Program-made: the position numbers and the translations under genes
Assembly: GCF_008119665.1 (NCBI RefSeq)
Contig: NZ_CP043046.1
Location: forward strand, 2,046,001 to 2,110,000
DNA length: 64,000 nucleotides
Source: Pigmentiphaga aceris
GTDB lineage: Bacteria; Pseudomonadota; Gammaproteobacteria; Burkholderiales; Burkholderiaceae_B
Direction: 5' to 3'
Part shown: piece by piece, positions 37,177-45,904 of the stretch
How the letters are laid out: every line of letters begins with the position of its first letter
Numbering within the stretch: the stretch's first letter is position 1
Notes under the pieces: model-generated
Databases searched by the model: none
Seen by the model: the letters and a program-made list of their open reading frames with translations, nothing else
Told to the model about the DNA's origin: nothing

Positions 37177-37389
37177 GAATTGATGTCAGCTACGTACTCA
37201 TTGCCCTTTGTTTTTCAAATTTACTGTCGTGATTGCGGATTGCGGCGGAATCTTCGTTCGGTATTCCGGCGTGTCTGCGGGGTATTTCGCGTGCAGCCTA
37301 GAAAAACAACAATATTCGTTTATTTATAAGAGGCTCAAGATTAAAAACGTAAGTTGGTTAGGGTGGCGTGGGACTATGATGTGCTGAGG

Positions 37390-37426
37390 TTTTGTTTTTA
37401 TTTTTTGTTTTTATTTTTTGTTTTTA
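37390..37426. repeat. 13-bp tandem repeat upstream of the ATPase
   Basis: The unit TTTTTTGTTTTTA is present twice completely (37401-37413, 37414-37426) and once shortened by two bases before them (37390-37400). Such units can change copy number and alter promoter spacing. Confidence 0.75.
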
Positions 37427-37511
37427 TCGGTGGGTGGGGTCTGCTTGGGATAATTTTGTCCTAAGGGCGGGGAGGCGTTTTGATTCCTTTTTATTTGTGG
37501 TTGATGCATAA

Positions 37512-39487
37512 ATGATGGTTGGCATGAGAGAAATGGTTGGTTTAAAGCTTAAATCAGTGGTCTTGGTAAATATAAAGAATTTTGGTCCTTCTGGGTGTAT
37601 TTTTAATTTTAATCAGGATGTTGGGGTCCATACTGTTAGTGGTGTGAATGGGTCGGGAAAAACGGCAATATTCAAAGCTATTCAGCTTTTTCAAAAAATA
37701 TTCTTTTTTTCACAAATGGGTTCTGATGATTATGCGGATAATGTCGAGAAAAGCATAAAATTCGCAGCCGACCAGATTTTGTCTGGTGATGTTGGGGAAA
37801 TTGATCTTGCATTTGTTTGTGGGCAGGATTTGTTTCAAATAGTTCTTTCTTTCCGAAATTACGAGGGTGATTTTTTTTATACTCTTTTAATGATGCTATT
37901 CCTGGATCGACTGAGGCTTTGCGGCAGGAGTGGGATATTTCAGATCCGCAGTCTATTATTGTTTTTTTGGACGCGGGAAAGGCTTTTTCCGATTTTGGTG
38001 TAAGTTTTGAAAACGTCGCTTTACGGTCGCGAGCCCAAAAAGCCAAAGAATTTATTTTGGAGTGCATTTTTAATCCTGATGAGGCGCTTCAATCTATATA
38101 TAAGAAAACTGTGCTAGATCATGTTCAATATCGTCTAGATCCAAGCCGAAAATATGAGTACTTTAAGAATGCTAATGAGGCTGTCCGAATTATCTCAAGA
38201 AATATAGAGGTCAAAAATATCAGTGCTACAAAAAAGGATGGGCAGCTTGTTATGCTTGGGCGGACTTCCTCAGAATCCGCTATGTTTGATGTGAAAGATT
38301 TTAGCGCTGGTGAGCGTTCTCTGTATTTGACATTGCTGTTTCTTTTTTATCTTCCTAATATTGGGATTCTCATAATTGATGAGCCAGAGAATCACCTTCA
38401 TGAATCGCTTTTGGTGAGCTTTTACTCATTTCTTCGAGAAGTTATGGGGGCTGGTGGTGTGTCAAACTGGCTCGCCTCGAAACAGGGTGTTAAGCATGCG
38501 GAGCATCGATCTAGCGCAATTGACCAGATATTTCTTATCACGCACTCCAAGCCATTGATTTACCAAAATATCAGCTTCGGGGAATGCTTGGTCTTCTCTG
38601 ATGGGGAATTGAAGCCAATTTATAGTTCGGGTATTGAGCGCGAGCTTCGGTTTGCAGGAATCACTACTGTTTTTTCTCGAGTTTTGTTTGTCGAGGGGAA
38701 GGGGGACGTAGAAATTCTCGCAGATGTTCTGGCCGCTCATCGAATAGAAGTTGTTCCTCTCTCTAGTTGTAAGGAGGTCATTGATTATTTTAGAAAAATC
38801 GCTAACATCAAAGGAAGCCTTCATGCCTCATCTTATTGCTTTGCAATTGATAAGGATAATAGGAGTGCGCAGGATTTGGCGGAGATCCGGAGCTACGATC
38901 CGGAATTTTATGATGACAGCTTTGTTGTTTTAGAGCGTCATGAGATGGAGAATTATCTTATTGATAAAAAGTTGATTATGGATTCGATTAATCCTGCGTT
39001 GCAGGCCTTGGGTGTAAAGCAGCATTCGGTGGCATCGCTAAATAAATTATTTAGTGATCAAGCGGAGAGCTTGCGGGGGCAATCAAAAGCGAAATATCTG
39101 GCCTCAGTGTTTAAAATGAAGTTAAAGGAGATGATTTTAGATCCTCTCACTAATGTTCGCAGTTTGCAAAGCTCCGTTTCGGAAACTTTGGAAAGTGTTT
39201 TTGATTCGGATTTGGCGCACCACATGCAGCTGGAAAGTTTGAGCGCAGAATCTATTTTTGACGAAGAGTGGGTTAAAGGGTGGGAAGCGTTGGTAGACGG
39301 TAAAGCGTTTATAGGGAAGATTCTTGTGCAGCTTTCGCAAAGTAGTGGCGGTATTAAAACAGAAATAATTAGAAAGAAGATGGTCGCTCAGTTAATCGGA
39401 TCTCCTGCAAGCTATGATGCAGGGGTGCTTGTGGACACTATCGTCGAGAAAATTCAGGGCCAGGAGCACTATATTAAGAGAGTGTAG
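37512..39487 (+). CDS. ABC-ATPase plus DUF4435/TOPRIM-like protein, frame-shifted (merged PARIS/OLD-like anti-phage candidate)
   Basis: Two overlapping frames that join into one ~658-residue protein. The first (37512-38003) contains Walker A GVNGSGKTAIFK; the second (37919-39487) contains the ABC signature FSAGERSLYL, Walker B ILIIDEPENHLH, and the His switch FLITHSK. After residue ~400 comes a TOPRIM/DUF4435-like part: FVEGKGDVEIL, FAIDKDN and RHEMENYLID. The break is at a T8 tract (37871-37878): one added T, or a -1 slip on T TTT TTT, restores a continuous reading of ...GDFFLYSFND.... So it is either a frameshift mutation, a phase-variable switch or programmed -1 frameshifting. Domain order fits merged AriA-AriB (PARIS) proteins and also class 1 OLD nucleases. 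The gene is AT-rich within a GC-rich genome, so it was probably acquired. Start codon uncertain (37512 or 37524). Confidence 0.75.
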
Positions 39488-39792
39488 TTTTTTTGTGGGG
39501 TTTTTGCCGCTTTGTTTTGCGGAGCGCATGCTTGTGGGATATGCGTGATGGGTTTGCATAAGAATTTTGATGTGGTGCGGACGAGTGCGATTTGGTCGGG
39601 GTTGCGCTAAATTTAAAGGTGCTGTTCGCATTTTCCTCATCAGCAGAACCTAGAAAGCTTTTTTCTTAGACCGCCTTTGCATGTTCCCAATCACGGCGAG
39701 GCGCACCTGCTACTATGACGCGCTCAGCTTGGGTTGCGACAGAGAGTATCGAAAGACAAAGTACAGGAATCGTGTGATCGGGCAGAGCGTTA
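39488..39792. other. Right flank of the AT-rich island
   Basis: About 300 bases with no credible gene or clear terminator. Base composition returns to the genome norm near 39.65 kb, marking the right edge of the acquired segment. Confidence 0.5.
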
Positions 39793-40065
39793 TTAACAGG
39801 TTGGGCTAACTACGCCAATTGGACTTGGCTCAACCTCGTGCTGTTGAGTTGCCGGGGCGCTCACTGCCTTATCTGTTGGCCTATCCTCGATATCCAACCC
39901 CTCCCAATTTCCCACGGTATACCAATCATCGCCCAAAGTCTCGACCGGATGTTGAACACGCTCCGTGCCGTTCCCGCAGGCTAGGTCTTTACCAAAGCAG
40001 TAACGATCACAACCCCAGCAGATGCGCTCGGGATGTGGAGGGTGGATGGGGAATTTCTTGGCCAT
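39793..40065 (-). CDS. DUF3079 domain protein
   Basis: A 90-residue protein starting MAKKFPIHPPHPERICWGCD with further cysteines in YCFGKDLACGNG and a following GDDWY. This N-terminal pattern is characteristic of the short DUF3079 family, to which I assign it from memory. The cysteines (CWGCDRYC...CGNG) suggest metal or cluster binding but nothing is proven. A GGGGCAAG-type ribosome site precedes the ATG at 40065. Confidence 0.8.
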   Translation of the reverse strand: MAKKFPIHPPHPERICWGCDRYCFGKDLACGNGTERVQHPVETLGDDWYTVGNWEGLDIEDRPTDKAVSAPATQQHEVEPSPIGVVSPTC

Positions 40066-40247
40066 CTTCTTGCCCCTTGATGCAGCAGTGTCCTTTCACG
40101 GTAGGCCTGCGCGGGCGAGGTGGTATTGAGGCGGATCAAGAACGTATATGGATGCGCAAGGGTATAAAGCCAGCACCCGAAGTAACGCCAAGAGCGGATG
40201 CAAGGCCTGCATCGCTCTCGTAAACAGCTTCCTGAAGCGGCGTTCGC

Positions 40248-41954
40248 TCAAGCCGCCGTCGCGTGCTCCACAATCAGCTGCACCGAGATCACCCCATTCC
40301 AGCTGTTCTTCGACAGCCGATAAGCCACCTCGACAAATTCAGGCAGCTGTTCCGCATGCCCGAACCAGATCGCATCAAATCGCTGATGCCGGCGTTCCAG
40401 CACCAGCTTCAAGTGCTTTTCACCAACCAGCCGCTGATTACGAACGGTGAAGGTGTCGCGGAACACCGGCCCAGGGAAGCCTGATCCCCATACGTGCTCG
40501 TCCAGCATTTCAGCAACGCCAACATTGGCATAACCGTCTTCAAGCGATCCATCTGTAGCCAACTCGGGATCGAACTGCGTCCGCCCAGTCAGGTCTTGCA
40601 CGGCCTTTTCAAAGGCAACCTGAAACTCCGGCAAGTCCTGTTCTGCCAGCGTCAGACCCGCCGCCATCGCGTGCCCACCAAACTTCGGAATCATCTGCGG
40701 ATGCCGTTTGGAAACCAGATCCAGCACATCCCGCAGATGCACGTCTGGAATCGACCGGCCTGAACCACGCAATTCACCATCACCCGCATTCGCGAACGCC
40801 AGCGTAGGCCGCCAGTACTTTTCCTTCAGCCGAGACGCAACCAGCCCGACGACTCCTTGATGCCAACTCTCGTCATACACACACAAGGTTGCACGCGGGC
40901 GGGCGTCCAGCGCGTCCACTGCCGCCAGCGCCTGCTCCCGCATCGTCGTTTCGATCTCCCGACGATCACGGTTCATCGTGTCCAACTCGCGGGCCAGGGT
41001 CAGGGCTTCGTCTTCGTTGTCAGTGGTCAGGCAACGAATGCCGATACCCATGTCTGCCAGACGCCCAGCAGCGTTAATCCGGGGACCAACTGCAAATCCA
41101 AGATCAAATCCGCCGGCTTCCCGGAACGACCGCCCTGCAACCGAGAACAGCGCCGCAACTCCAGGCTGCATCCGACCCGCCCGCATGCGCTTCAAACCCT
41201 GTGCAACCAACAGCCGATTATTGGCATCCAGCTTCACAACGTCGGCCACGGTGCCAAGCGCAACGAGATCGATCAAGGCATCCAAGCGAGGCCCACCGTT
41301 CGCCGAATAAACATCCCGACGCCGAAGCTCAGCGCGCAGTTCCAGCATCAAATAAAAAATAACCCCCACACCCGCCAGATTCTTCGACGGGAAATTACAT
41401 GCCGGGTGATTGGGGTTAACAATCGCCAGGGCATCCGGCAAAGTATCGCCAGGCAAGTGGTGATCGGTCACCAGCACACCGATCCCAGCCGCGTTCGCCG
41501 CAGCAACGCCTTCCACGCTGGCAATGCCGTTATCCACCGTCACCAGCATGTCGGGCTTACCGGCATGATGGTTCACCGCCAACGCAACCACTGCGGGCGA
41601 CAAGCCATACCCCGTCTCAAACCGATTCGGCACCAGGAAGTCGACAACCGCGCCCATCTGCGTAAGCGCACGCAGCGCGACTGCACACGCAGTCGCACCA
41701 TCGCAGTCGTAGTCGGCAACGACCAACAGCCGCTTACTCGCAGCAATTGCGTCCGCCAGAATCCCCGCCGCTTTCGTAGCCTGGGTCAGATGCGCAGGCG
41801 GCAGCATGGCAGTCCAGTCGGACACCGTATCCGCTGTGCAAGTCACACCACGCGATGCCCACAGGCGCGCCAATAGGGGGTGTACACCGTCGCGTTCCAG
41901 CGCGGCGCGTGCCGTCGCGTCTACGCGGCGGGTCAGGAGTTGGGGTTTGACCAC
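40248..41954 (-). CDS. recJ: Single-stranded-DNA-specific exonuclease RecJ
   Basis: A 568-residue DHH-family 5'-3' exonuclease that degrades single-stranded DNA in recombination and mismatch repair. Metal-binding motifs: VADYDCDGATA (motif I), the diagnostic VTDHHLPGDTLPDA (motif III, DHH), and the C-terminal DHHA1 region with GGHAMAAGLTL. Length is typical. Its start overlaps the 3' end of the RpfE-like gene (41933) by 22 bp. Confidence 0.94.
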   Translation of the reverse strand: MVKPQLLTRRVDATARAALERDGVHPLLARLWASRGVTCTADTVSDWTAMLPPAHLTQATKAAGILADAIAASKRLLVVADYDCDGATACAVALRALTQMGAVVDFLVPNRFETGYGLSPAVVALAVNHHAGKPDMLVTVDNGIASVEGVAAANAAGIGVLVTDHHLPGDTLPDALAIVNPNHPACNFPSKNLAGVGVIFYLMLELRAELRRRDVYSANGGPRLDALIDLVALGTVADVVKLDANNRLLVAQGLKRMRAGRMQPGVAALFSVAGRSFREAGGFDLGFAVGPRINAAGRLADMGIGIRCLTTDNEDEALTLARELDTMNRDRREIETTMREQALAAVDALDARPRATLCVYDESWHQGVVGLVASRLKEKYWRPTLAFANAGDGELRGSGRSIPDVHLRDVLDLVSKRHPQMIPKFGGHAMAAGLTLAEQDLPEFQVAFEKAVQDLTGRTQFDPELATDGSLEDGYANVGVAEMLDEHVWGSGFPGPVFRDTFTVRNQRLVGEKHLKLVLERRHQRFDAIWFGHAEQLPEFVEVAYRLSKNSWNGVISVQLIVEHATAA

Positions 41955-43051
41955 CAGCTAGTCCAATCGTGTTTAGGGGTGGGCAACAGGCGAGCCAGTC
42001 CGCGTTTGGACGGGATGACAAGCTGGGCGATGCGGTCGTGGCCGGTCAGGATCAGTTCGATGCTGTCTACGCGGCCTTCGGCCAATGCTTGTTGGGCGGC
42101 GGTGAACAGGCTTGCGTCCAGGCGCGCCATTTCTATCAGCCAGCGGCCCCAGTCTTCTTCGCGGTGCGCAGTTTCCAGCGAGTCGATGCTGGCGATGGTG
42201 CCGGGGGCGATGGCTTGTTCGTTCAGTGGTGCCCAGGGCAGGCCGGCGGCTTGCGCTATGCCTTGTACCCATGCGGGGCCGCCTGCCAGGCGGGCTGCGT
42301 TTAGTTTGGGCTGCCAGGGGGCGCTGCCGCCGAATAGCCACAAGGTGTTGATTTCGGGCTGGCCGCGGTCGCGGCGGGCTTCGTTGACGGGGTGGGCATA
42401 CCACTCCATCTGGATTTCGTTGACCAGCCGGCGCCAGGGGCGGGCGACTGCGCCTTGCGGCCACCAGGCGTCGATGTCGCGGTCTACGGCTGCGGCGGGC
42501 GTGGCACCGGATATGCCGGGGTGCCCGGCGCTGACCGGGACGACGCGCCAGTCTTGCGCCGACAGGCGGTGCAGCGCGAAGCCGTCCAGCTCGAATACGT
42601 TCTGGGCCGCGTTGGCAAGCTCAATGGATTCTTCTTCCGTGACCTGTAATTCGTCCGGGTTGGCCAGTGCCAAATGGTCTTGCGAGATGCGGATGTGCGC
42701 CAGTCGGCCTATCCAGACCGGATCGGTGCCGGTGGCGGACGGTGCCAGCAGGGGCGCGAGTCCGGCACCGAACACGGGGGCGGGGGCTTCTGGCGGGCGG
42801 TTTGTCTGCGCGGCTTGAATGTTGTACCCGGCTCGGGTCAGCCACCAGCCTTCATAGGGCGAACAGCCTTGCTGCGAGATGTCGAATTCGCTGACGACGG
42901 GCTTGGCGCGTGACAACCATGCGCTGAACACGGGCGAGCTGCCGGGCGTGGGCGACACCGGGGCGTGCAAGGCTTTTGCCAAGTCGCCAGCGATGTTGGG
43001 CGGGGGCAGGGTGCCGGGTAGCACGAGGGTCAGGGTGGACGAGGTTGGCAC
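41933..43051 (-). CDS. RpfE-like (phosphoglycerate-mutase-related) protein
   Basis: A 372-residue protein starting at GTG. It has the layout of the conserved RecJ-neighbour family known as RpfE in Xanthomonas and often labelled phosphoglycerate mutase-like: MPTSSTLTLVLPGTLPPPN at the N-terminus, WWPQGAVARPWRRLVNEIQMEWYAHPVNEAR, and LWLFGGSAPW near residue 240. The overlap with recJ and the nearby prfB/lysS mirror the recJ-rpfE-prfB-lysS order of the Xanthomonas rpf cluster. No catalytic motif of a phosphoglycerate mutase is obvious, so the enzymatic label is doubtful. Function unknown. Confidence 0.8.
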   Translation of the reverse strand: MPTSSTLTLVLPGTLPPPNIAGDLAKALHAPVSPTPGSSPVFSAWLSRAKPVVSEFDISQQGCSPYEGWWLTRAGYNIQAAQTNRPPEAPAPVFGAGLAPLLAPSATGTDPVWIGRLAHIRISQDHLALANPDELQVTEEESIELANAAQNVFELDGFALHRLSAQDWRVVPVSAGHPGISGATPAAAVDRDIDAWWPQGAVARPWRRLVNEIQMEWYAHPVNEARRDRGQPEINTLWLFGGSAPWQPKLNAARLAGGPAWVQGIAQAAGLPWAPLNEQAIAPGTIASIDSLETAHREEDWGRWLIEMARLDASLFTAAQQALAEGRVDSIELILTGHDRIAQLVIPSKRGLARLLPTPKHDWTSWWSNPNS

Positions 43052-43149
43052 GGGGAGCCGAGAGCAATGATGTGCCCAGATTGTACCGGTGCGCTAACCG
43101 CAGTCGCCCAGCCCGTGTCTGTGCTGGAAATGGTCGTCCTTGCTTGATA

Positions 43150-43167
43150 TGTAGCCTTGTGGCTACA
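43150..43167. promoter_or_regulatory. Putative operator of the antitoxin-type HTH gene
   Basis: A perfect 7+7 inverted repeat TGTAGCC-TTGT-GGCTACA, 91 bp upstream of the HTH gene, similar to the autoregulatory sites of addiction-module antitoxins. Confidence 0.7.
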
Positions 43168-43257
43168 GTGTGTCGATGTCCGCGACCGATATGCAGTCAC
43201 CCAAACACGAAACCCGCGTTTTTCCGTGACAGCGCGTCGCCACAACCGGGAGCCCTC

Positions 43258-43551
43258 ATGACCAAGACCTCAACCCGCCCTTACGACATTGCCGAACACC
43301 TTCGTACCCCGGAAGAAATGGCCTTGTACCTCGATGCCTGCATTGCCGAAAGTGATGGCGATGCCGCGTTCATCGCCAAGGCTTTAGGGGATATCGCCCG
43401 TGCACAAGGCATGACCAAAGTCGCGAAGGAAACCGGTCTTTCGCGTGAAAGCCTGTACAAGTCGCTGTCAGGCGAGCGTGAGCCGGATTTCTCCACGATC
43501 CTGAAGGTCATCAAGGCGCTGGGATTGCGGTTTCACGCGACTGCTGCCTGA
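43258..43551 (+). CDS. Addiction-module antidote-type HTH protein (no toxin visible)
   Basis: A 97-residue protein of the dnstrm_HI1420/HigA-like antidote family: RPYDIAEHLRTPEEMALYLDA, a cro-like helix-turn-helix in MTKVAKETGLSRESLYKSL, and GEREPDFSTILKVIKALGLRF. In complete modules a HigB/RelE-type toxin gene precedes it by a few bases. Here only about 200 bases separate it from the previous gene, which is on the other strand, and no toxin gene is evident. So it is an orphan antitoxin or a degenerate module. The palindrome at 43150-43167 is a likely autoregulatory operator. Confidence 0.85.
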   Translation: MTKTSTRPYDIAEHLRTPEEMALYLDACIAESDGDAAFIAKALGDIARAQGMTKVAKETGLSRESLYKSLSGEREPDFSTILKVIKALGLRFHATAA

Positions 43552-43642
43552 GCCTGCGCGCGCTATCGCTTACACACAGCCGCTAACACCTACGCCCCGC
43601 CTGCTAAGCTCCAGCACCTTGGCCATCTGACATAATCCGCAC

Positions 43643-44917
43643 GTGCTCAAAATACCTTACGAATTCTGGGTGGGCTGGCGCTACACCCGAGCCGGACGCG
43701 GAAGGCGGGACCGGTTCATTTCCTTTATTGCTGCCAGTTCAATGGCGGGCATTGCCCTGGGCGTCGCGGCGCTCATCGTGGTCTTGTCTGTGATGAACGG
43801 CTTCCAGAAGGAAGTGCGCGATCGCATGTTGTCCGTCTTGCCGCACATCGAGCTGTTCGCCTACAGCGGTGGCGGTGGGCCGGCTGTCGATCCCGTTTCT
43901 CAATGGCAGTCTTTGGTCGCATTGGCCAAGCGCAATCCTGAAGTGCAGGGCGGCGCGCCGTTTGTCGCGGCGCAAGGCATGCTGGCGCGTGACCAGGTGT
44001 TGCGCGGCGTGCAGGTGCGCGGTATCGATCCGAAGGCGGAACGTGATGTGTCTGGCTTGGCCGGGCAGATCAAGCGTGGCTCGCTCGACGCCTTGGTGCC
44101 TGGCAGCTTTGGTGTGGTGCTGGGGCGTGCCTTGGCCGATGGCCTGGGCGTGACCGAGAACGATACGGTGCTGATGATGGCCCCGCAGGGTTCTGTCAGC
44201 CCGGCCGGGTTCTCGCCGCGCATGCGTCAATTCACGGTGGTCGGCATTTTTGAAGCCGGGCATTACGAGTACGACTCGGGCATGGCTTTCATCAATGTGG
44301 ACGACGCGCAGCGTCTGTTCCGTGACAGCGGTTCGTCGGGCGTGCGTTTGCGCATTACCGACATGCTGGAAGCCCCGCAGGTGGCGCGTCAGCTTGCGCA
44401 GACTTTGCCGCAGGGCTACATGGCCAGCGACTGGTCGCGCAACAATCGCACGTGGTTTGCGGCTGTGCAGACCGAAAAACGCATGATGTTCCTGATCTTG
44501 ACGCTGATCGTGGCGGTGGCCGCGTTCAACTTGCTGTCGTCCTTGGTGATGACGGTGAATGACAAGCAGTCGGACATCGCTATTTTGCGCACGCTGGGTG
44601 CAAGCCCGGGGGCGGTCGCGCGGATATTCGTGATTCAGGGTGCGCTGATTGGCATCATCGGTACCGTGATCGGCGTGGGTGGCGGGGCGTTGATTGCGTT
44701 CAACATCGATGTGATCGTGCCGGCCATTGAAAGCGCGTTGGGCATTCAGTTCTTGCCCAAGGAAATTTATCTGATCAGCAAGTTGCCGTCGGACCCGCAA
44801 ATGCGCGACATCATCACCATTGGTGTGGTGTCCCTGGTGCTGTCGTTTGCCGCGACGCTGTATCCCAGCTGGCGCGCCTCGCGTCTGCAACCGGCCGAGG
44901 TGCTGCGTCATGACTGA
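43643..44917 (+). CDS. lolC: Lipoprotein-releasing ABC transporter permease (LolC/E)
   Basis: A 424-residue permease starting at GTG. One N-terminal transmembrane helix (ISFIAASSMAGIALGVAALIVVLSVMNGF), a large periplasmic MacB-like domain (~65-250), and three C-terminal helices with the FtsX-type signature ILRTLGASPGAVARIFVIQGALIG. It extracts mature lipoproteins from the inner membrane with LolD, whose gene overlaps it by 8 bp. Only one LolC/E-type gene is present here. Confidence 0.93.
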   Translation: MLKIPYEFWVGWRYTRAGRGRRDRFISFIAASSMAGIALGVAALIVVLSVMNGFQKEVRDRMLSVLPHIELFAYSGGGGPAVDPVSQWQSLVALAKRNPEVQGGAPFVAAQGMLARDQVLRGVQVRGIDPKAERDVSGLAGQIKRGSLDALVPGSFGVVLGRALADGLGVTENDTVLMMAPQGSVSPAGFSPRMRQFTVVGIFEAGHYEYDSGMAFINVDDAQRLFRDSGSSGVRLRITDMLEAPQVARQLAQTLPQGYMASDWSRNNRTWFAAVQTEKRMMFLILTLIVAVAAFNLLSSLVMTVNDKQSDIAILRTLGASPGAVARIFVIQGALIGIIGTVIGVGGGALIAFNIDVIVPAIESALGIQFLPKEIYLISKLPSDPQMRDIITIGVVSLVLSFAATLYPSWRASRLQPAEVLRHD

Positions 44918-45656
44918 TTTTTCTCATCGTCCGGTGGTGCTGGAAGGCCGGGGTGTGTCGAAGACTTATTCCGAAGGCGGCCGAGAACTTCAGATATTGC
45001 GCAATGTGGATCTGACGGTGCACGAAGGTGAGATGGTCGCGGTGATTGGTGCGTCCGGCTCGGGCAAAAGCACGCTCTTGCATGTGATGGGTTTGCTCGA
45101 CCAGCCGACGTCTGGGTCGATGACGATTTCCGGCACCAGCACCGCAGGTTTGTCGGAAGCCAAGCGCAGCGAACTTCGCAATCAGCGTCTGGGGTTTGTG
45201 TACCAGTTCCATCATCTGCTGCCGGAATTCAGCGCGCTGGACAACGTGGCCATGCCGCTGATCATCCGCCGCATGGATCGCAATGCCGCGCGTGAGCAGG
45301 CGCGTGCCATGCTGGAACAGGTTGGCATGGGCAAGCGCAGTTCGCATGCGCCTGGGCAGTTGTCGGGCGGCGAGCGTCAGCGGGTAGCCTTGGCTCGCGC
45401 GCTGGTCACGCGACCTGCGTGTGTGTTGGCGGATGAACCAACCGGCAATCTGGATCGCCACACGGCGCGTGAAGTGTTTGCGCTGCTCAAGCGTATCAAT
45501 CAGGAAATCGGCATGGCCTTTGTGCTGGTGACGCACGATGCAGAACTGGCCAAGCTGGCGGATCGGCAGTTACAGATGACCGATGGTGTGCTGACCTCGG
45601 CCACGGCAGATGCGGGTGTGGTGGCCTTGGCTCCGGGGCTGACTGAGGCGGGATGA
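44910..45656 (+). CDS. lolD: Lipoprotein-releasing ABC transporter ATP-binding protein
   Basis: A 248-residue ATPase with Walker A IGASGSGKST, signature LSGGERQRVALARAL, Walker B CVLADEPTGNLD and the FVYQFHHLLPEFSALDNVAMP stretch, which is the LolD hallmark. ATG 44910 overlaps the lolC stop by 8 bp. The C-terminal ~15 residues are slightly longer than in E. coli. Confidence 0.94.
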   Translation: MTDFSHRPVVLEGRGVSKTYSEGGRELQILRNVDLTVHEGEMVAVIGASGSGKSTLLHVMGLLDQPTSGSMTISGTSTAGLSEAKRSELRNQRLGFVYQFHHLLPEFSALDNVAMPLIIRRMDRNAAREQARAMLEQVGMGKRSSHAPGQLSGGERQRVALARALVTRPACVLADEPTGNLDRHTAREVFALLKRINQEIGMAFVLVTHDAELAKLADRQLQMTDGVLTSATADAGVVALAPGLTEAG

Positions 45657-45904
45657 AAGATGTGATGGAGTGGATCGACGTTGGTCGGTCCATTCTGTTC
45701 ACCGGGGGCGGCAGGGCATGCGAGGTTTTGCGTTGCTCATCCGAGCCAAATAAACGCTTCAGCATTTCATGCAGTTGGTTCCGTTTCTTCGCATGCGCTT
45801 CATCTGCCAAAACAAGCTCTAGCAAATCGTTCTGGACCCAAGCCCCGCATTTTCGATGCGGGCGCTCACTCCCCCGAAGCCCGCGTCAATAAAAGGAGAA
45901 AAGC

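Larger units (their letters stand above)
36638..37511. other. AT-rich gene-free region upstream of the ATPase (island left flank)
   Basis: About 870 bases with no credible gene. Base composition changes to AT-rich from about 36.7 kb. It carries a perfect 9 bp inverted repeat TGATCTAGC-TTT-GCTAGATCA at 37156-37176 and three tandem copies of a 13-base T-rich unit ending at 37426, 85 bp before the start codon. Confidence 0.6.

Noticed and set aside
45496..45825. A minus-strand frame overlapping the lolD end and the lolD-tatD gap
   Set aside because: It is largely a shadow of lolD; the part in the gap (ELVLADEAHAKKRNQLHEML) might be a remnant but matches nothing I can name.
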